This document shows positions 1 to 9,236 of a stretch of DNA of 64,000 bases, in pieces. The stretch is from positions 550,727,531-550,791,530 of the forward strand of contig NC_135497.1 of the NCBI RefSeq assembly GCF_052857255.1. The letters are read 5' to 3'. This DNA comes from Amblyomma americanum (lineage: Eukaryota; Arthropoda; Arachnida; Ixodida; Ixodidae). Numbering within the stretch: the first letter of the stretch is position 1; each line of letters begins with the position of its first letter. A program made the position numbers and the translations under genes. The notes under the pieces were generated by a model. The model made no database searches. It was given only the letters and a program-made list of their open reading frames with translations, and was not told the DNA's origin.

Positions 1-78
1 TCAGCTGCCGCGCTGTAGTATGAAAGAGAGCAGCAGCGCTTCTGGTGGCTTTCCAGAGCGTAACGATCTGCCGGAAAG
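1..78 (+). CDS. candidate host exon (partial, left edge)
   Basis: The reading frame starting at base 2 is open from the window edge to a good donor site, AAG/GTAGAT, with GT at 79-80. The peptide is hydrophilic and serine-rich (KESSSASGGFPERNDLPE) with no domain I recognise. The exon ends after the second base of a codon, which fits the next candidate exon at 321: the split codon reads arginine. GC content is higher than in the flanking AT-rich DNA. Function is unknown. The call rests on splice sites and phase only, so it is an inference; an alternative is chance open frames in repeat-derived DNA. Confidence 0.4.
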
Positions 79-320
79 GTAGATGCACCCTCCCAGGCAA
101 GCCACTGTAATATATTCTAGTTCACTATAATGATGTCATTCTAACTGTTACAATGCTGCCTGTGAAATAAGATGCTATGGCTTCCTAGACAGTACTTCTG
201 TGCAGTGAATTTATATGAGCAGACTTGTTTGCATTGAATTGTTACATATATATGGTGATAAAAAGATGGTATGCATTTTTCAGAGGATGACGTACATCAT
301 CGTGTTCATATTTAATGCAG

Positions 321-433
321 GTTGCCAGCAGCTGGTTTTGCTGCTTGCCCTACAAGCAGTGCCACTGCCACCACTGGTCCAGGCCCTGCCCTTTTTTGCG
401 CTTTTAAAAGTTGCGAAAGCTGGGATTTCTTCA
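321..433 (+). CDS. candidate host exon, internal
   Basis: This 113-bp segment lies between an acceptor (ATATTTAATGCAG before 321) and a strong donor (CTTCA/GTGAGTGC, GT at 434-435). In the phase set by the preceding exon it is fully open and encodes an alanine/threonine/proline-rich stretch followed by a cysteine-containing end (FCAFKSCESWDFF). It ends after one base of a codon. No known domain is recognised. The base composition contrasts with the AT-rich flanks, as expected for an exon. Confidence 0.4.
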
Positions 434-570
434 GTGAGTGCATCATTTATAACTTTCTTACAGATTTCTGAACATGTAAGATGCCATTAACACATTCAGC
501 AGTTTGCTTTTGAAATGAGCAATGTTCAGATGTTTGTATGTGAAGACTTGTGCTTGTACATTTATTGTAG

Positions 571-674
571 AAGATGCCTCTGTGAAATGCTCATTGGACT
601 ACACAACCCAGCACTCCTGCTTCTCTTTGGTCAGAGTGACTGAAAAACTTTTGTTTCTGTTGTCGCTATGTTAG
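571..674 (+). CDS. candidate terminal host exon with stop codon
   Basis: A pyrimidine-poor but usable acceptor (TTTATTGTAG) precedes base 571. Entering with two bases to complete the codon begun at 433, the frame stays open for 33 further codons and ends at TAG, 672-674. The peptide contains KCSLDYTTQHSCFSL and a hydrophobic end (LLFLLSLC). Three consecutive candidate exons with matching phase are less likely by chance than one. The hydrophobic tail could also be an artefact of reading into noncoding DNA. Function unknown. Confidence 0.35.
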
Positions 675-1535
675 CAGAATAAGCATTAGAGCATGGTCTT
701 GTATTACCAGCTTGTAACTGCTGATGGAAAGTTCGCAGTAGCAGTACCAGTTACTTATTCCCTGTAATTTTTGCGGTACTGTAATGTACTCCCATAATAC
801 TGTTGTCTGATGGAGGATATGAACTCATAGCAGTGTAAACTAATATTCTGCACATAAAGACTAAAAACTCTGTGTTCTGTATTTCACAGTTTATGAATAT
901 TGGATTCTGCAGCTTTTTATGCCTTTGTGATTGTGAAAATGTTCTCTTAAGCATTATAGGGACACTTACAATGGACGAAAGTTTACCTGTATCTAGTCTA
1001 TGTAATTCTAAACGCAACGAGACCACTCTCACCAGAAGTGAAGCTTTTGTAAACTAGCGATGACCAAACAACAAAATACATGGGTTACTGTGGCCAGCGG
1101 GTTAGCAACTGCGCGTGTCTACAGTTAATTTTTGGCAGAGATAGCAGAGGCTTTGCTACACTGTTATTCACTTGAGAACGATGGCAACCAGTCTTTGGGT
1201 GTGTGTCAAGAGTTTGCATCGAGTATTTGGATCACGAGCTTGAATCAAGCATTAGGAAATATCAAAATTCAATTACCTCACTCCTAAATTGGTTCTGGAT
1301 GCCATACAAACATTAATGTGCCAAGAAAAAGCCAGAGAGTGTGCCAAGAACACTAATTAGATTCTAATTAGCATGACTGGATAGAAGTGAGATTTATGAA
1401 TCCGTCACTGCACTCCAAATGCCCCACGTATTGCGCTCAACCATCTCCAGTTTGTTGACGAAAATTCAGTCAAGCTGGTAGCAGCATGCGTTATCTAAGC
1501 TAAATTAATTTAGGCAAAAAAAGTTTGTGAGGTGT
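675..1535. other. AT-rich stretch without recognised gene
   Basis: Could be 3' UTR or intron of the candidate host gene to the left. It has a pyrimidine-rich acceptor-like site just before 890, but the frame after it closes quickly. I see no repeat family or conserved protein motif. Confidence 0.4.
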
Positions 1536-2075
1536 CAGTTTGAACATTTCTGAAATGTGTGAAACCAGGCATTGCTCAATAATGATCAAAAATCCAAATT
1601 TTTAGAAAACACTTCACAAATTTTCTAGTGACATTTGCACATATTCTGGTTTTTGATATGATTCATATCCTGTATTTTTGTACGGTATAAGTAGTTTTAG
1701 GTTTAAATAAAATTCAAAAAATTTACTATTTTGACATTTAAAAAATATCATCTTCCTCTCAGAACGGCCTTTCTGCCTACCTAGATTTCTATTACTAATA
1801 AAAGTTGTTACAGCTGATGGAACTGAATGCGTCAAAGTGAATTAAAATACTGAAGTTGGAGAAAAGTGTTTCGGAACATAAGTAAACACTTTTTTATTTC
1901 ACCTTGAGGTGGTCGAAGTCAAAATAAAGACGATTGCGGGCTTAGTAGAACAATTTATTGGCTTTCATTTCGGAAGTTTTAATTGAGGTGGTTTTTGTTC
2001 AAAGCCAGAAAAATATTTTTAAATAGAGCTCTCGTGCTGCAAGTTGCATCATCTTTTAACGCTTCATCGAGTAAC
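1536..2075 (+). repeat. left arm of a long imperfect inverted repeat
   Basis: This segment is similar, in reverse complement, to 3190-3745 along nearly its whole length. Anchors include CAGTTTGAAC at 1536-1545 against GTTCAAACTG at 3736-3745, the TTTTGATATGATTCA block near 1650, and TTAGTAGAACAATTTATTG near 1942, which pairs with the complement at about 3308-3327. The arms are about 540-555 bp and separated by about 1.1 kb. They may be terminal inverted repeats of one nonautonomous DNA transposon, or two copies of one dispersed repeat in opposite orientation. No transposase was seen in the spacer. Confidence 0.8.
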
Positions 2076-3189
2076 ACTGCACCTGTCATGACACATTTAT
2101 GGCCACATAACCACTTCAGTTTACCCTCACTCACTCTAGCGCATGTTTAGGGCTGGAGCGAAGGCAGTTATCGCATGACATTCGGCGGGTGGTATGCAAT
2201 ATGCGAGTTTGTTTTCGCTTTTGAAGTTCAAACGAACCTGCTATGGCATAAGGCAGCCAAGAGCAGCAAAACTATGGCTTTCAGTGTGCTGTCTCGCTTG
2301 AGCCACAAGGAAGGAATGACCACGTGGCACTATCGTAACACCAGTCATTTTAATGTCCGAATAAGATCATAGAAAGCATGTGCCCCGGAGCGCACGTAAC
2401 GGTACGAAGTCCTCACCATGGCTTCTGGTAACGCGAGACACACTGGCGCTGGCACGGTCCGATCGAGTGGAGCTGCCTTGCTCTCGGGTGGTCAAACATA
2501 CTGCGACCACGGCACCGGCATGCAGTCGCCTCCTCCTTGAATTCTGTATACTCTTTTTCTTGCATAGCAGGCAACGCTGCCAAAGCTAGCACGCCTTTTT
2601 GCAAATGTCAAGTCCGTGCCCAAAATGTAGTTCACCATACAAGCACAGTGACCCCATGCATATTTTGTGCATTAAATTTCAATTACCGTGAGTTACTGCC
2701 TCCTGCCCTTCATTTTACCTCTTGCCACATTTTTGTCCTGCGGCTCATCGAGACTTCGAGAAGTAAAAATGACATGTGCTGATATGATATGCATCTCATA
2801 CGGTGAATCGCATATACACCATCTGTGCCTAAAAAGTAGTCTTCACTCATTGAAAATTATATCCTGAAGTACTGAACACTAAGCGCCTCACTGATTTTAG
2901 CATGGTTTTCAGTGGTACCAGTTCATTTTATACCGCTTTGTTTTCATTCAAACACTCAGCGAGGCTTTGAGAAGAACAGATGATATGTGGTGGGGTAAAA
3001 TGATTTTGCGAACACACTACATCTGCAGCATTGCCTGTTATGTCTGTCATGTCTCTGACAACAGTGACTTAGTGTGACATGAACAAACTGAATAACAATC
3101 TCACTGGTGCAAGTGCCACCCCGGCAACACAAAGAAAATCTTTTCCCACAATTATCAGTTCGTGTACACAATGTTCTGAGGGCTGTGCT
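2076..3189. other. spacer of the long inverted repeat
   Basis: About 1.1 kb between the two arms. Only short open frames without recognisable protein similarity are present, so an autonomous transposase gene is not supported. If the arms are transposon termini this would be the nonautonomous internal region. Confidence 0.4.
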
Positions 3190-3745
3190 GTGCTTTGTGT
3201 TGAAGAGGTGCAAAGAGACGACGCAGCTCGCGGCGGACGAGCTCTACTTCAAAAATTTTATTCTCGCGTTTAAAAAAATCACCTCGATTAAAACTTCAGA
3301 ACTGAAATGCAATAAATTGTTCTACTAAACTTGCCATCGGTGGTAGTATTTCTATTTTGACCACCTCAGAGTGAAATGAATGAATTTTTATGGTTCCAAA
3401 CGCACTTTTCTGCTAATTCAGCATTTTATTTCACTTCGACTCATTCAGTTGCATGAGCTGTAACATTTTTATGGGTAATAGACATCTAGGGAAGCAGGAT
3501 GGCTTTTTCTTAAGTTCCAAAAAGGAGTTGATATTTTTATAAGAGTCATAGTGGAATTTTTACATTTTATTTAAATTAAAAAATAAATAAATATACCGTT
3601 CAAAAATACAAGATCTGAATCATATCAAAAGCCAGAATCTTTGCAAATCTCATTAAAACATTTGTCGTGTACCTTCTAAAAATCTGGATTTTCGGTCGAC
3701 CATAGAGCGATGCCAGTTTCACACGTTTTCTAATTGTTCAAACTG
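3190..3745 (-). repeat. right arm of the long imperfect inverted repeat
   Basis: Reverse-complement partner of 1536-2075. The inner edge is GC-richer (GCAGCTCGCGGCGGACGAGC), and the left arm shows a decayed version of that edge near 2025-2050. The right arm is A/T-rich elsewhere and keeps the GAGGTGGTC-type motif near 3360 in complement. Differences between the arms are scattered along the length, so the duplication is old. Confidence 0.8.
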
Positions 3746-5460
3746 CTCAAATTTTTTTGGCATCTGGCTTAGATTTCACACAATGCAAAAATTTTATATT
3801 AATTTTTTTTCCTAATTGTGACCAATGTTCCTACAGTGCTCCTATCTCTTGACATTGTTATTTGCGTTTGAATTTTATTTCTGCTCAGTCATAATACCAG
3901 TCATAAATTTTTTCCCCAAAAAGCCCTGTGTTTCTGGTTAACCAAAGCTTTCGCACTGTTACTCTGAAGTAATCACTGTAAGGAGACACATAGTACCTTG
4001 GTTGTGACAGTGACAAGTGCGACTGACTGCAAGGGCCAGAGAATAATAAATATTGCAGTCTAAGTTACAAAAAATAAGAGAGCAGTAGCTTTCTATAGCA
4101 CCCTCATTTAGTGCACCCACCCTGTCACATTTGCTAAAGCTCCCCCCCCCCCCCCCCGACTGCATATAGCTTAGGCCCACGTGCTTTGTACTAACATTGG
4201 ACAGTAGGTCAGTGCAGGCATTATCAACTGAAGGCCTTCATCCTCGTTGAAGTGGAGTTCCAAGCGTGGGCTCACTGAGCAAGAAAGTGCACTACAAAAA
4301 ATTCATCATAATGCTGATTTTTTGTGTGGTGTACAAAACTGAAGTAACACAGCACTGCAACGTCAAAGTAAACTAGCTACGTGGTGGCACTTAGATGGGG
4401 TAAAATGGCTTGTGCAGTCATTTCACTGCTGATGGCGGCCCAGCCATATGCAGATGTTCTTTAGTGTGGCAAGCACACAAAAAGAAGGCTGCTGATTGCC
4501 ATTTGATGCTGATTTATTTTGATCTGGCTCGTCACTACCTCCTTTTTTTTGCAGCCTCTAGTTGGATATAACCTGAGAACGAGGCAGAAAATGCATGTTA
4601 AAGAATGCCCTCCAACCAATGGCTTCGATCGATTCTCACAGTGTTCTGGTTAACACCTTAGACCTGCTAGTGTGACATCGCCATGGGGCGGCAGATGAAG
4701 CGGGATAAACCAGGGCTTAAATCAGACTAACCGTGACATCAGAAGCGGTCAGTGCCATTGGTTGAAGGGCCTTTTTTGAGAGGCATCTGCTGCTTTGTTC
4801 TTGAGTTGTTTCTGACTGTAGCATGCTCTGATGAAACTCATGTCACTTTTGTGTTTTCATGGCACACATGCTCATGCACCATTATTGTATTTGCAATGCA
4901 GAAGCCCCCATTTAGCTATCATCTTAAATGATTAGATTAAATTCTATGTAGCTATTGCAAGGAGGTTATGGTATATAGAGGCATCGGAAAATGCTCTTCT
5001 CGATTCAGTGCCATTGCTACAATATATAGCCCTAGTTAAGTTTTTGGTGCACACATCTAGTAGCCTCAGAGCATGAAATGGTTTTCACCTACTTATAGCG
5101 GTTGATGCCTTTTTGTGATGGAACCTTAATTTGACACAATGTTGTGGCACATGGACCTATCTGACTTAATTTTTCTGGAAACAATGAATTGTGAGAACTA
5201 AATTTTTTTTGCGCCGAATGATTTCTTTATTGTTTTCATGTAATCACTTGAGCACAGATTGTTTCATGAATTTTGCAACTGAAAAACTTCAGTTCATTTA
5301 AGTTACTGTACTACAAAATCTCTCATCCTTCTATATCTCTTTATGTGTTGTCTAAGTTTATTAAGTGCGTGTGTATTTTTATCTGCTGCCCAGGTCTCTC
5401 CTGCTGCCTGGTCCTCCAGGATAAGAAATAGGTGGACTTGTGAGCAGTTTGGCTGTAACC
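3746..5460. other. AT-rich unassigned DNA with a C-tract
   Basis: Contains a 16-base C run at 4142-4157. A T-rich acceptor-like site just before 4555 is followed by about 33 open codons, which is not enough to call an exon. A short inverted pair (GCCCTCCAACCAATGGC near 4606 and its imperfect complement near 4752) is also present. No gene family recognised. Confidence 0.4.
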
Positions 5461-5468
5461 TTATTTAA

Positions 5469-5474
5469 AATAAA
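5469..5474 (+). terminator. candidate polyadenylation signal AATAAA
   Basis: AATAAA lies in TTTAAAATAAAGGCC and is followed 15-30 bases later by a TG/T-rich stretch (TGTGGTATGTTTTC). That is the usual layout of an arthropod poly(A) site. It could end the 3' UTR of the candidate plus-strand gene at 1-674. The hexamer is common in AT-rich DNA, so this is suggestive only. Confidence 0.3.
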
Positions 5475-5508
5475 GGCCATATGTGGTATGTTTTCTTTTC
5501 AGTTGTGA

Positions 5509-5665
5509 AGAGAGAGTGTAACGTTTACACTGTCGTAAACTAAAACATAGTCTTCCTGAAAAGGTGCAACTATAATCTTCGGCTGCGTAAACTTGCAGTG
5601 CGTTTCAAGGTGAAACTTTACGCTAGAGAGAGTGTAACGTTTATACTGTTTTTCGTGGGCTAAAA
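5509..5665 (+). repeat. two direct repeats 116 bp apart
   Basis: GAGAGAGTGTAACGTTTA followed by CACTGT occurs at about 5512, and a near copy with TACTGT at about 5628. Both copies are followed by CTAAAAC-type sequence. This looks like a local tandem duplication; no function is evident. Confidence 0.5.
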
Positions 5666-6042
5666 CTTTAATCTGTAGCAAATAGCGTAATACACTCCGA
5701 AATGTGTTAGCTCAGCGACAAGTGGTTTACCCCCCAAAAAGACTAAAATCACTCTTTTTTTAGAGTGTGGCGCAGCCGGTCTAAGACCGATTAATGCGCG
5801 CAGAAGGTAAACGACTTTTTACTTTCTTTAGGCGCCTGTATACAATGTACGCAGAACCGTAGGGTTCCATGTTTTTTTAGAATAGAACAATATCCGATTG
5901 CCACGGGCTTGTTGACAGCCCCACGGCGTTGTCCTAAAGCGCTTTTTTATTCTGGCGGCGAATTGCATCCCCTTATTTCGAAGAGACGCCTTAAGAAGGC
6001 TGGCGTGTGAGACTCACGTTATTTTCGTCTCTAATGCGGTTC

Positions 6043-6910
6043 TTACTGAGCGGTGTTTGCATAACGTTCGAGGTCAGAGCAAGTGCCGCGGAAAGAGTCG
6101 ATAATGCTCTCCACATAGCGCTTATGACTCGCCCTGTGATTTGGGTTCAGATTCGTTTTAACGGAAGTACCCTTGTGCTGTTGTGGCTTCTTTGTTTCTA
6201 GTAACGCGCGTTGTCCGGCACGCTTGACAAGTTCTTCGAAAAAGGCAATAGCCGGTTTTTTCACAGGACGTTTAGGTTCACAACCAAATATTGTTATCTA
6301 GACTTCGGTCGCCTTCTGTCCTAAGTGAGATGTGCGCTGCTTAGGTTGACAACGACAAAGTTGGTCATGTTCCAACTAGCCCAATCCCAAACACATCTTA
6401 ACAGCTATTGTCAAGTTCCGTAAGACCGCGAACACCACAGACTCGCCGACCACGCAGCAGTGGCATGTCTGCTTCAGCGATTTCACCAGTGCCGGAGCTG
6501 TCAGCGCGCTCCACTGCGATAAACATGCTGGCCCTTAAGGGCATCTTTACGTGATCGTCAAGATTTTCTGTGTGGCTCGGTTCCGTTACCAAAAGGTGCA
6601 CGCTGAATTCAAAAGGACACCATAAGCTACTGAACCTCCATCATTGAGCCATACCCCACAAGGAAATCCACACCGAGAATCGGCCCCTCGGAGCCCACAC
6701 CTTGCACATCAAAGCAGCCAGTAAACATCAGGCCGAGACTTTGAATTCTCGAGATGCGGACGCCAATGTGTGTTACGTACAGCTGTCAGCATCTGCAGAC
6801 CAGACCACGTTGTCAAAGCTTTTCTTAAGGCCGTGTCGAGCCTGCTTCTAATGAGTACGGGCACATCACAGCTGTCAGAGGATGCTGCAATTCTTTCAAA
6901 AAGCATTCCT
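6043..6910 (-). pseudogene. gypsy pol remnant: protease and pre-RT linker
   Basis: On the minus strand, a decayed protease is seen at about 6640-6910. Its clearest piece is GPILGVDFLVGYG, the second retropepsin motif; the catalytic Asp-Thr-Gly is not intact. At 6398-6601 the sequence LLRGRRVCGVRGLTEL corresponds to the linker between protease and reverse transcriptase in gypsy polyproteins. At 6043-6264 a segment resembling the start of the RT region follows, then similarity stops. Several stops and frame changes separate the parts. Confidence 0.5.
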
Positions 6911-8117
6911 GCGCCGCACGTATACGTGAGGTCGGCGGAAAACAGCGTCGTCGTTCGGGTTTCCCAGAGAAAACGCCGGCTGGAGGACGTTGGTTCTGCG
7001 AGGTCCCCTATCCACAGCCAGCAGCGGCGAACTTCCCCCCGGAGTACGCCGTATTTAGTTTTCCCGGCTGTGGAAAATTACTTCGATTTCGCCAGCGTGC
7101 GATGGACGGCTAAGCAAAGAAAACCACCTTGGGGATGGTGACCTATAGATTGTCATCGCAGCGAGATTGAGGGAGAACTTTGGCGGCCGGGTACTGCTCG
7201 ATGCAACGTGGTCTTTCACCGCAGCCTGAACGAGGTCCGTGCGTCGGAGGAATATTCTCTTGATAGAGAATTTGAACATAGCGGTGCCATGCAACCGCAA
7301 CATATACCGGTTTACCGGACGAGTACGTCTCCTCATTGCTAAATGTAGAGATATCTAGCGTACCGGACACGAACTAGCGGGGAAGTATATAGGTTTTACT
7401 TACACCTGTAGCGCACGCGCAGTAGTCCTACCCGGGCAGGCATTTGCCACTGGGCATGCAAAGCTAGCTCCCTTTGTAAAACCAGTATACGTCTCCAATA
7501 GTACGTCTCCGGTATGCTAAATCTCTCTTGTCTCTAATGTGATTCTTCGGTGTGGGCAATGGCAGAAGATGTAGCCTGGCTCCCCGCTGTGGTAGCGGAG
7601 CTGCCGATTGTTGGATGTGAGCCACTCGTGCCCTTAAGTGATTGTAAGGTTTGCGTCATACGCCACGCCAGGGTTCAGGAACCGCTGAAATGGCACGACA
7701 GCAGCGGATCCAAACGCTTGCATCGCAGAGTGCGCAGTGGTTCGCTACCAATTGTGACATACAGCTCAGGCCCTGAAGCCGATGCTGCTGGCTGGATTTC
7801 GTCGCATAGAAATCCTGCTACGGCAGCGGCGCTCGCTAGTCCAGCACCTAAACGCAGCTTAACCAGTTTGTTTCGCAAAGGGGTCCTTACAACTTCTTTA
7901 AGCACCTCGTGCTCGTTGACTGGCATCAAGGTATTAGAGTGGGCAGCTGCTACATTTGGCTGACAATCCTAATGGAGGCTGCATTCCTGCAAGGCACGCT
8001 GCATGCTTGCTGATTTCTGTGCGAAAGTACTATTCCGATGGGTAGACCCCGAGAAAAGTGTTGCGACGTTTGTATGGTTGCAGTGTTCGTCGGTTTGTGC
8101 CAAGGGAAATGAATAGA

Positions 8118-8625
8118 AATAAATCAAATAGATATCCCGCACTGAGATTCGATCCCGCAGCGGCACGAAAAGATGAGCTTCGCTGGTCACTGTGTGAAAG
8201 CACTAGGCTATCGGCGCAGCCGAACGCGCCTCGTGATTAAGTGCAATGCACTCTCCTGCTATGCTTGTTCACCGTCTTCATCCAGTAATACTACTATACA
8301 ACAAATATTCGCGCTTTGAGCTATATGGCGGCAGTGAGAGAGATGTGCGCTGCATGCGTTGGCGTGGGCAATGTCGTGGCAGAAACACGGCACTAGAGCA
8401 ATACGCGTTCGCGTTGACAACATTGCTGCAGAACCGTGGCACTGGAGCATAGGGTGCCGGCGTACATTAGGAGGATTGGCATTGACGATGAAAAAGGTTA
8501 AGGCACGCATAACTGGCTCCCTGGTTCAGTGGACTCCTCAAACGCGCTTTCAGGTACGTGGCGGCGGTTTCCACTTGCACAAAAAACTGTGCTTTCGCGC
8601 AATATTTCGTGCTTAGCAATGCTAA
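8118..8625 (-). repeat. composite dispersed repeat, copy A
   Basis: About 500 bp collinear with 35263-35770, including AGAGATGTGCGCT, GCAATACGCGTT, ACTGGCTCCCTGG and the end TTAGCAATGCTAAA. On the minus strand it has a tRNA-like promoter near its 3' end: an A-box-like GATAGCCTAGTGC at 8200-8212 and a B-box-like GGGATCGAATCTC at 8144-8156. A decayed AAAT-type tail follows at 8117-8128. The same order in copy B (35 kb) shows this is one family. It appears to have inserted into the old gypsy gag. Confidence 0.75.
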
Positions 8626-8735
8626 ACCGCTAGTCATTCTTTTTTGCTAAAGTCAGCAGTGTTCTTGCAGGTTCGCGTAAGGGGACAGCAAACAACTGTT
8701 TATTCTCGCCACGCATTTGGTGGCGTACGTTCTTA

Positions 8736-8982
8736 ATAATATTTGGTTTATGGGGAAAGGAAATGGCGCAGTATCTGTCTCATATATCGTAGGACACCTT
8801 AACCGCGCCGTAAGGGAAGGGATAAAGGAGGGAGTGAAAGAAGAAAGGAAGAAGAGGTGCCGTAGTGGAGGGCTCCGGAATAATTTCGACGACCTGGGGA
8901 TCTTTAACGTGCACTGACATCGCACAGCACACGGGCGCCTTAGCGTTTTTCCTCCATAAAAACGCAGCCGCCGCGGTCGGCT
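8736..8982 (-). mobile_element. 5'-truncated SINE inserted in gypsy gag
   Basis: On the minus strand this contains the tick SINE body: CCGACCGCGG..., TTTTTATGGAGG, GTGTGCTGTGCGATGTCAG, GCACGTTAAAGAT, CACTACGGCACCTCTTC, and an end at CCCCATAAACC. The same body is found at 33843-34175 on the plus strand, where the tRNA head is present. Here the tRNA head is missing. Gag similarity lies on both sides, so the SINE landed in an already present gypsy copy. Confidence 0.75.
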
Positions 8983-9236
8983 GTGTTTGTTTGGGGAATG
9001 GCACGGTCAGCCAGACTAATGAGACATGTCATGTCCTCGACAAACGTGGCAGCGCTTTCATTTGGTGAATGTGACCTCGACTGAGGGGCGCCTTTAGCGT
9101 TTTCTGTTCTCTCGCCGGTGCTGAACGCGGGGAGCGAGTGCCGACAAAAAGCTTCCCGTTGATTAAGGTAGAACTCGTGGATCTCAAACCACGCCTTGGC
9201 CAAATCCTGCAGGGCGCAATACGCATTCCTCAACAT

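Larger units (their letters stand above)
6043..9236 (-). mobile_element. decayed Ty3/gypsy LTR retrotransposon, minus strand
   Basis: Read on the minus strand from 9236 down, the order is gag, zinc knuckle, protease and the protease-RT linker, each recognisable only as broken fragments. Gag is interrupted by a SINE at 8736-8982 and by a composite repeat at 8118-8625. No reverse transcriptase, integrase or LTR was found, so the element is truncated at its 3' side near 6043. The motifs resemble those of the broken gypsy element at 38.2-42.3 kb, suggesting the same lineage. Many stops and frame changes make this an old, inactive copy. Confidence 0.6.
7544..9236 (-). pseudogene. gypsy gag remnant, interrupted twice
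   Basis: At 8990-9236 the minus frame has the retrotransposon gag signature: a WFE..E motif, then SPNESAATFVEDMTCL, as in gypsy capsid proteins. After the SINE, gag resumes at about 8650-8730 with HQMRGENKQLFAV, matching the usual LMRG-KEQLFAGL block. At 7675-7929 an LKEVVRTPLRNKLVKLRL region matches the basic C-terminal part. At 7544-7600 a ruined CCHC knuckle remains (YHSGEPGYIFCHC), with two cysteines and the histidine replaced. The pieces are collinear, which supports one original gene. Confidence 0.6.

Noticed and set aside
4555..4653. Possible exon after a T-rich acceptor
   Set aside because: About 33 open codons with no homology, and its phase does not fit the candidate exons at the left edge.
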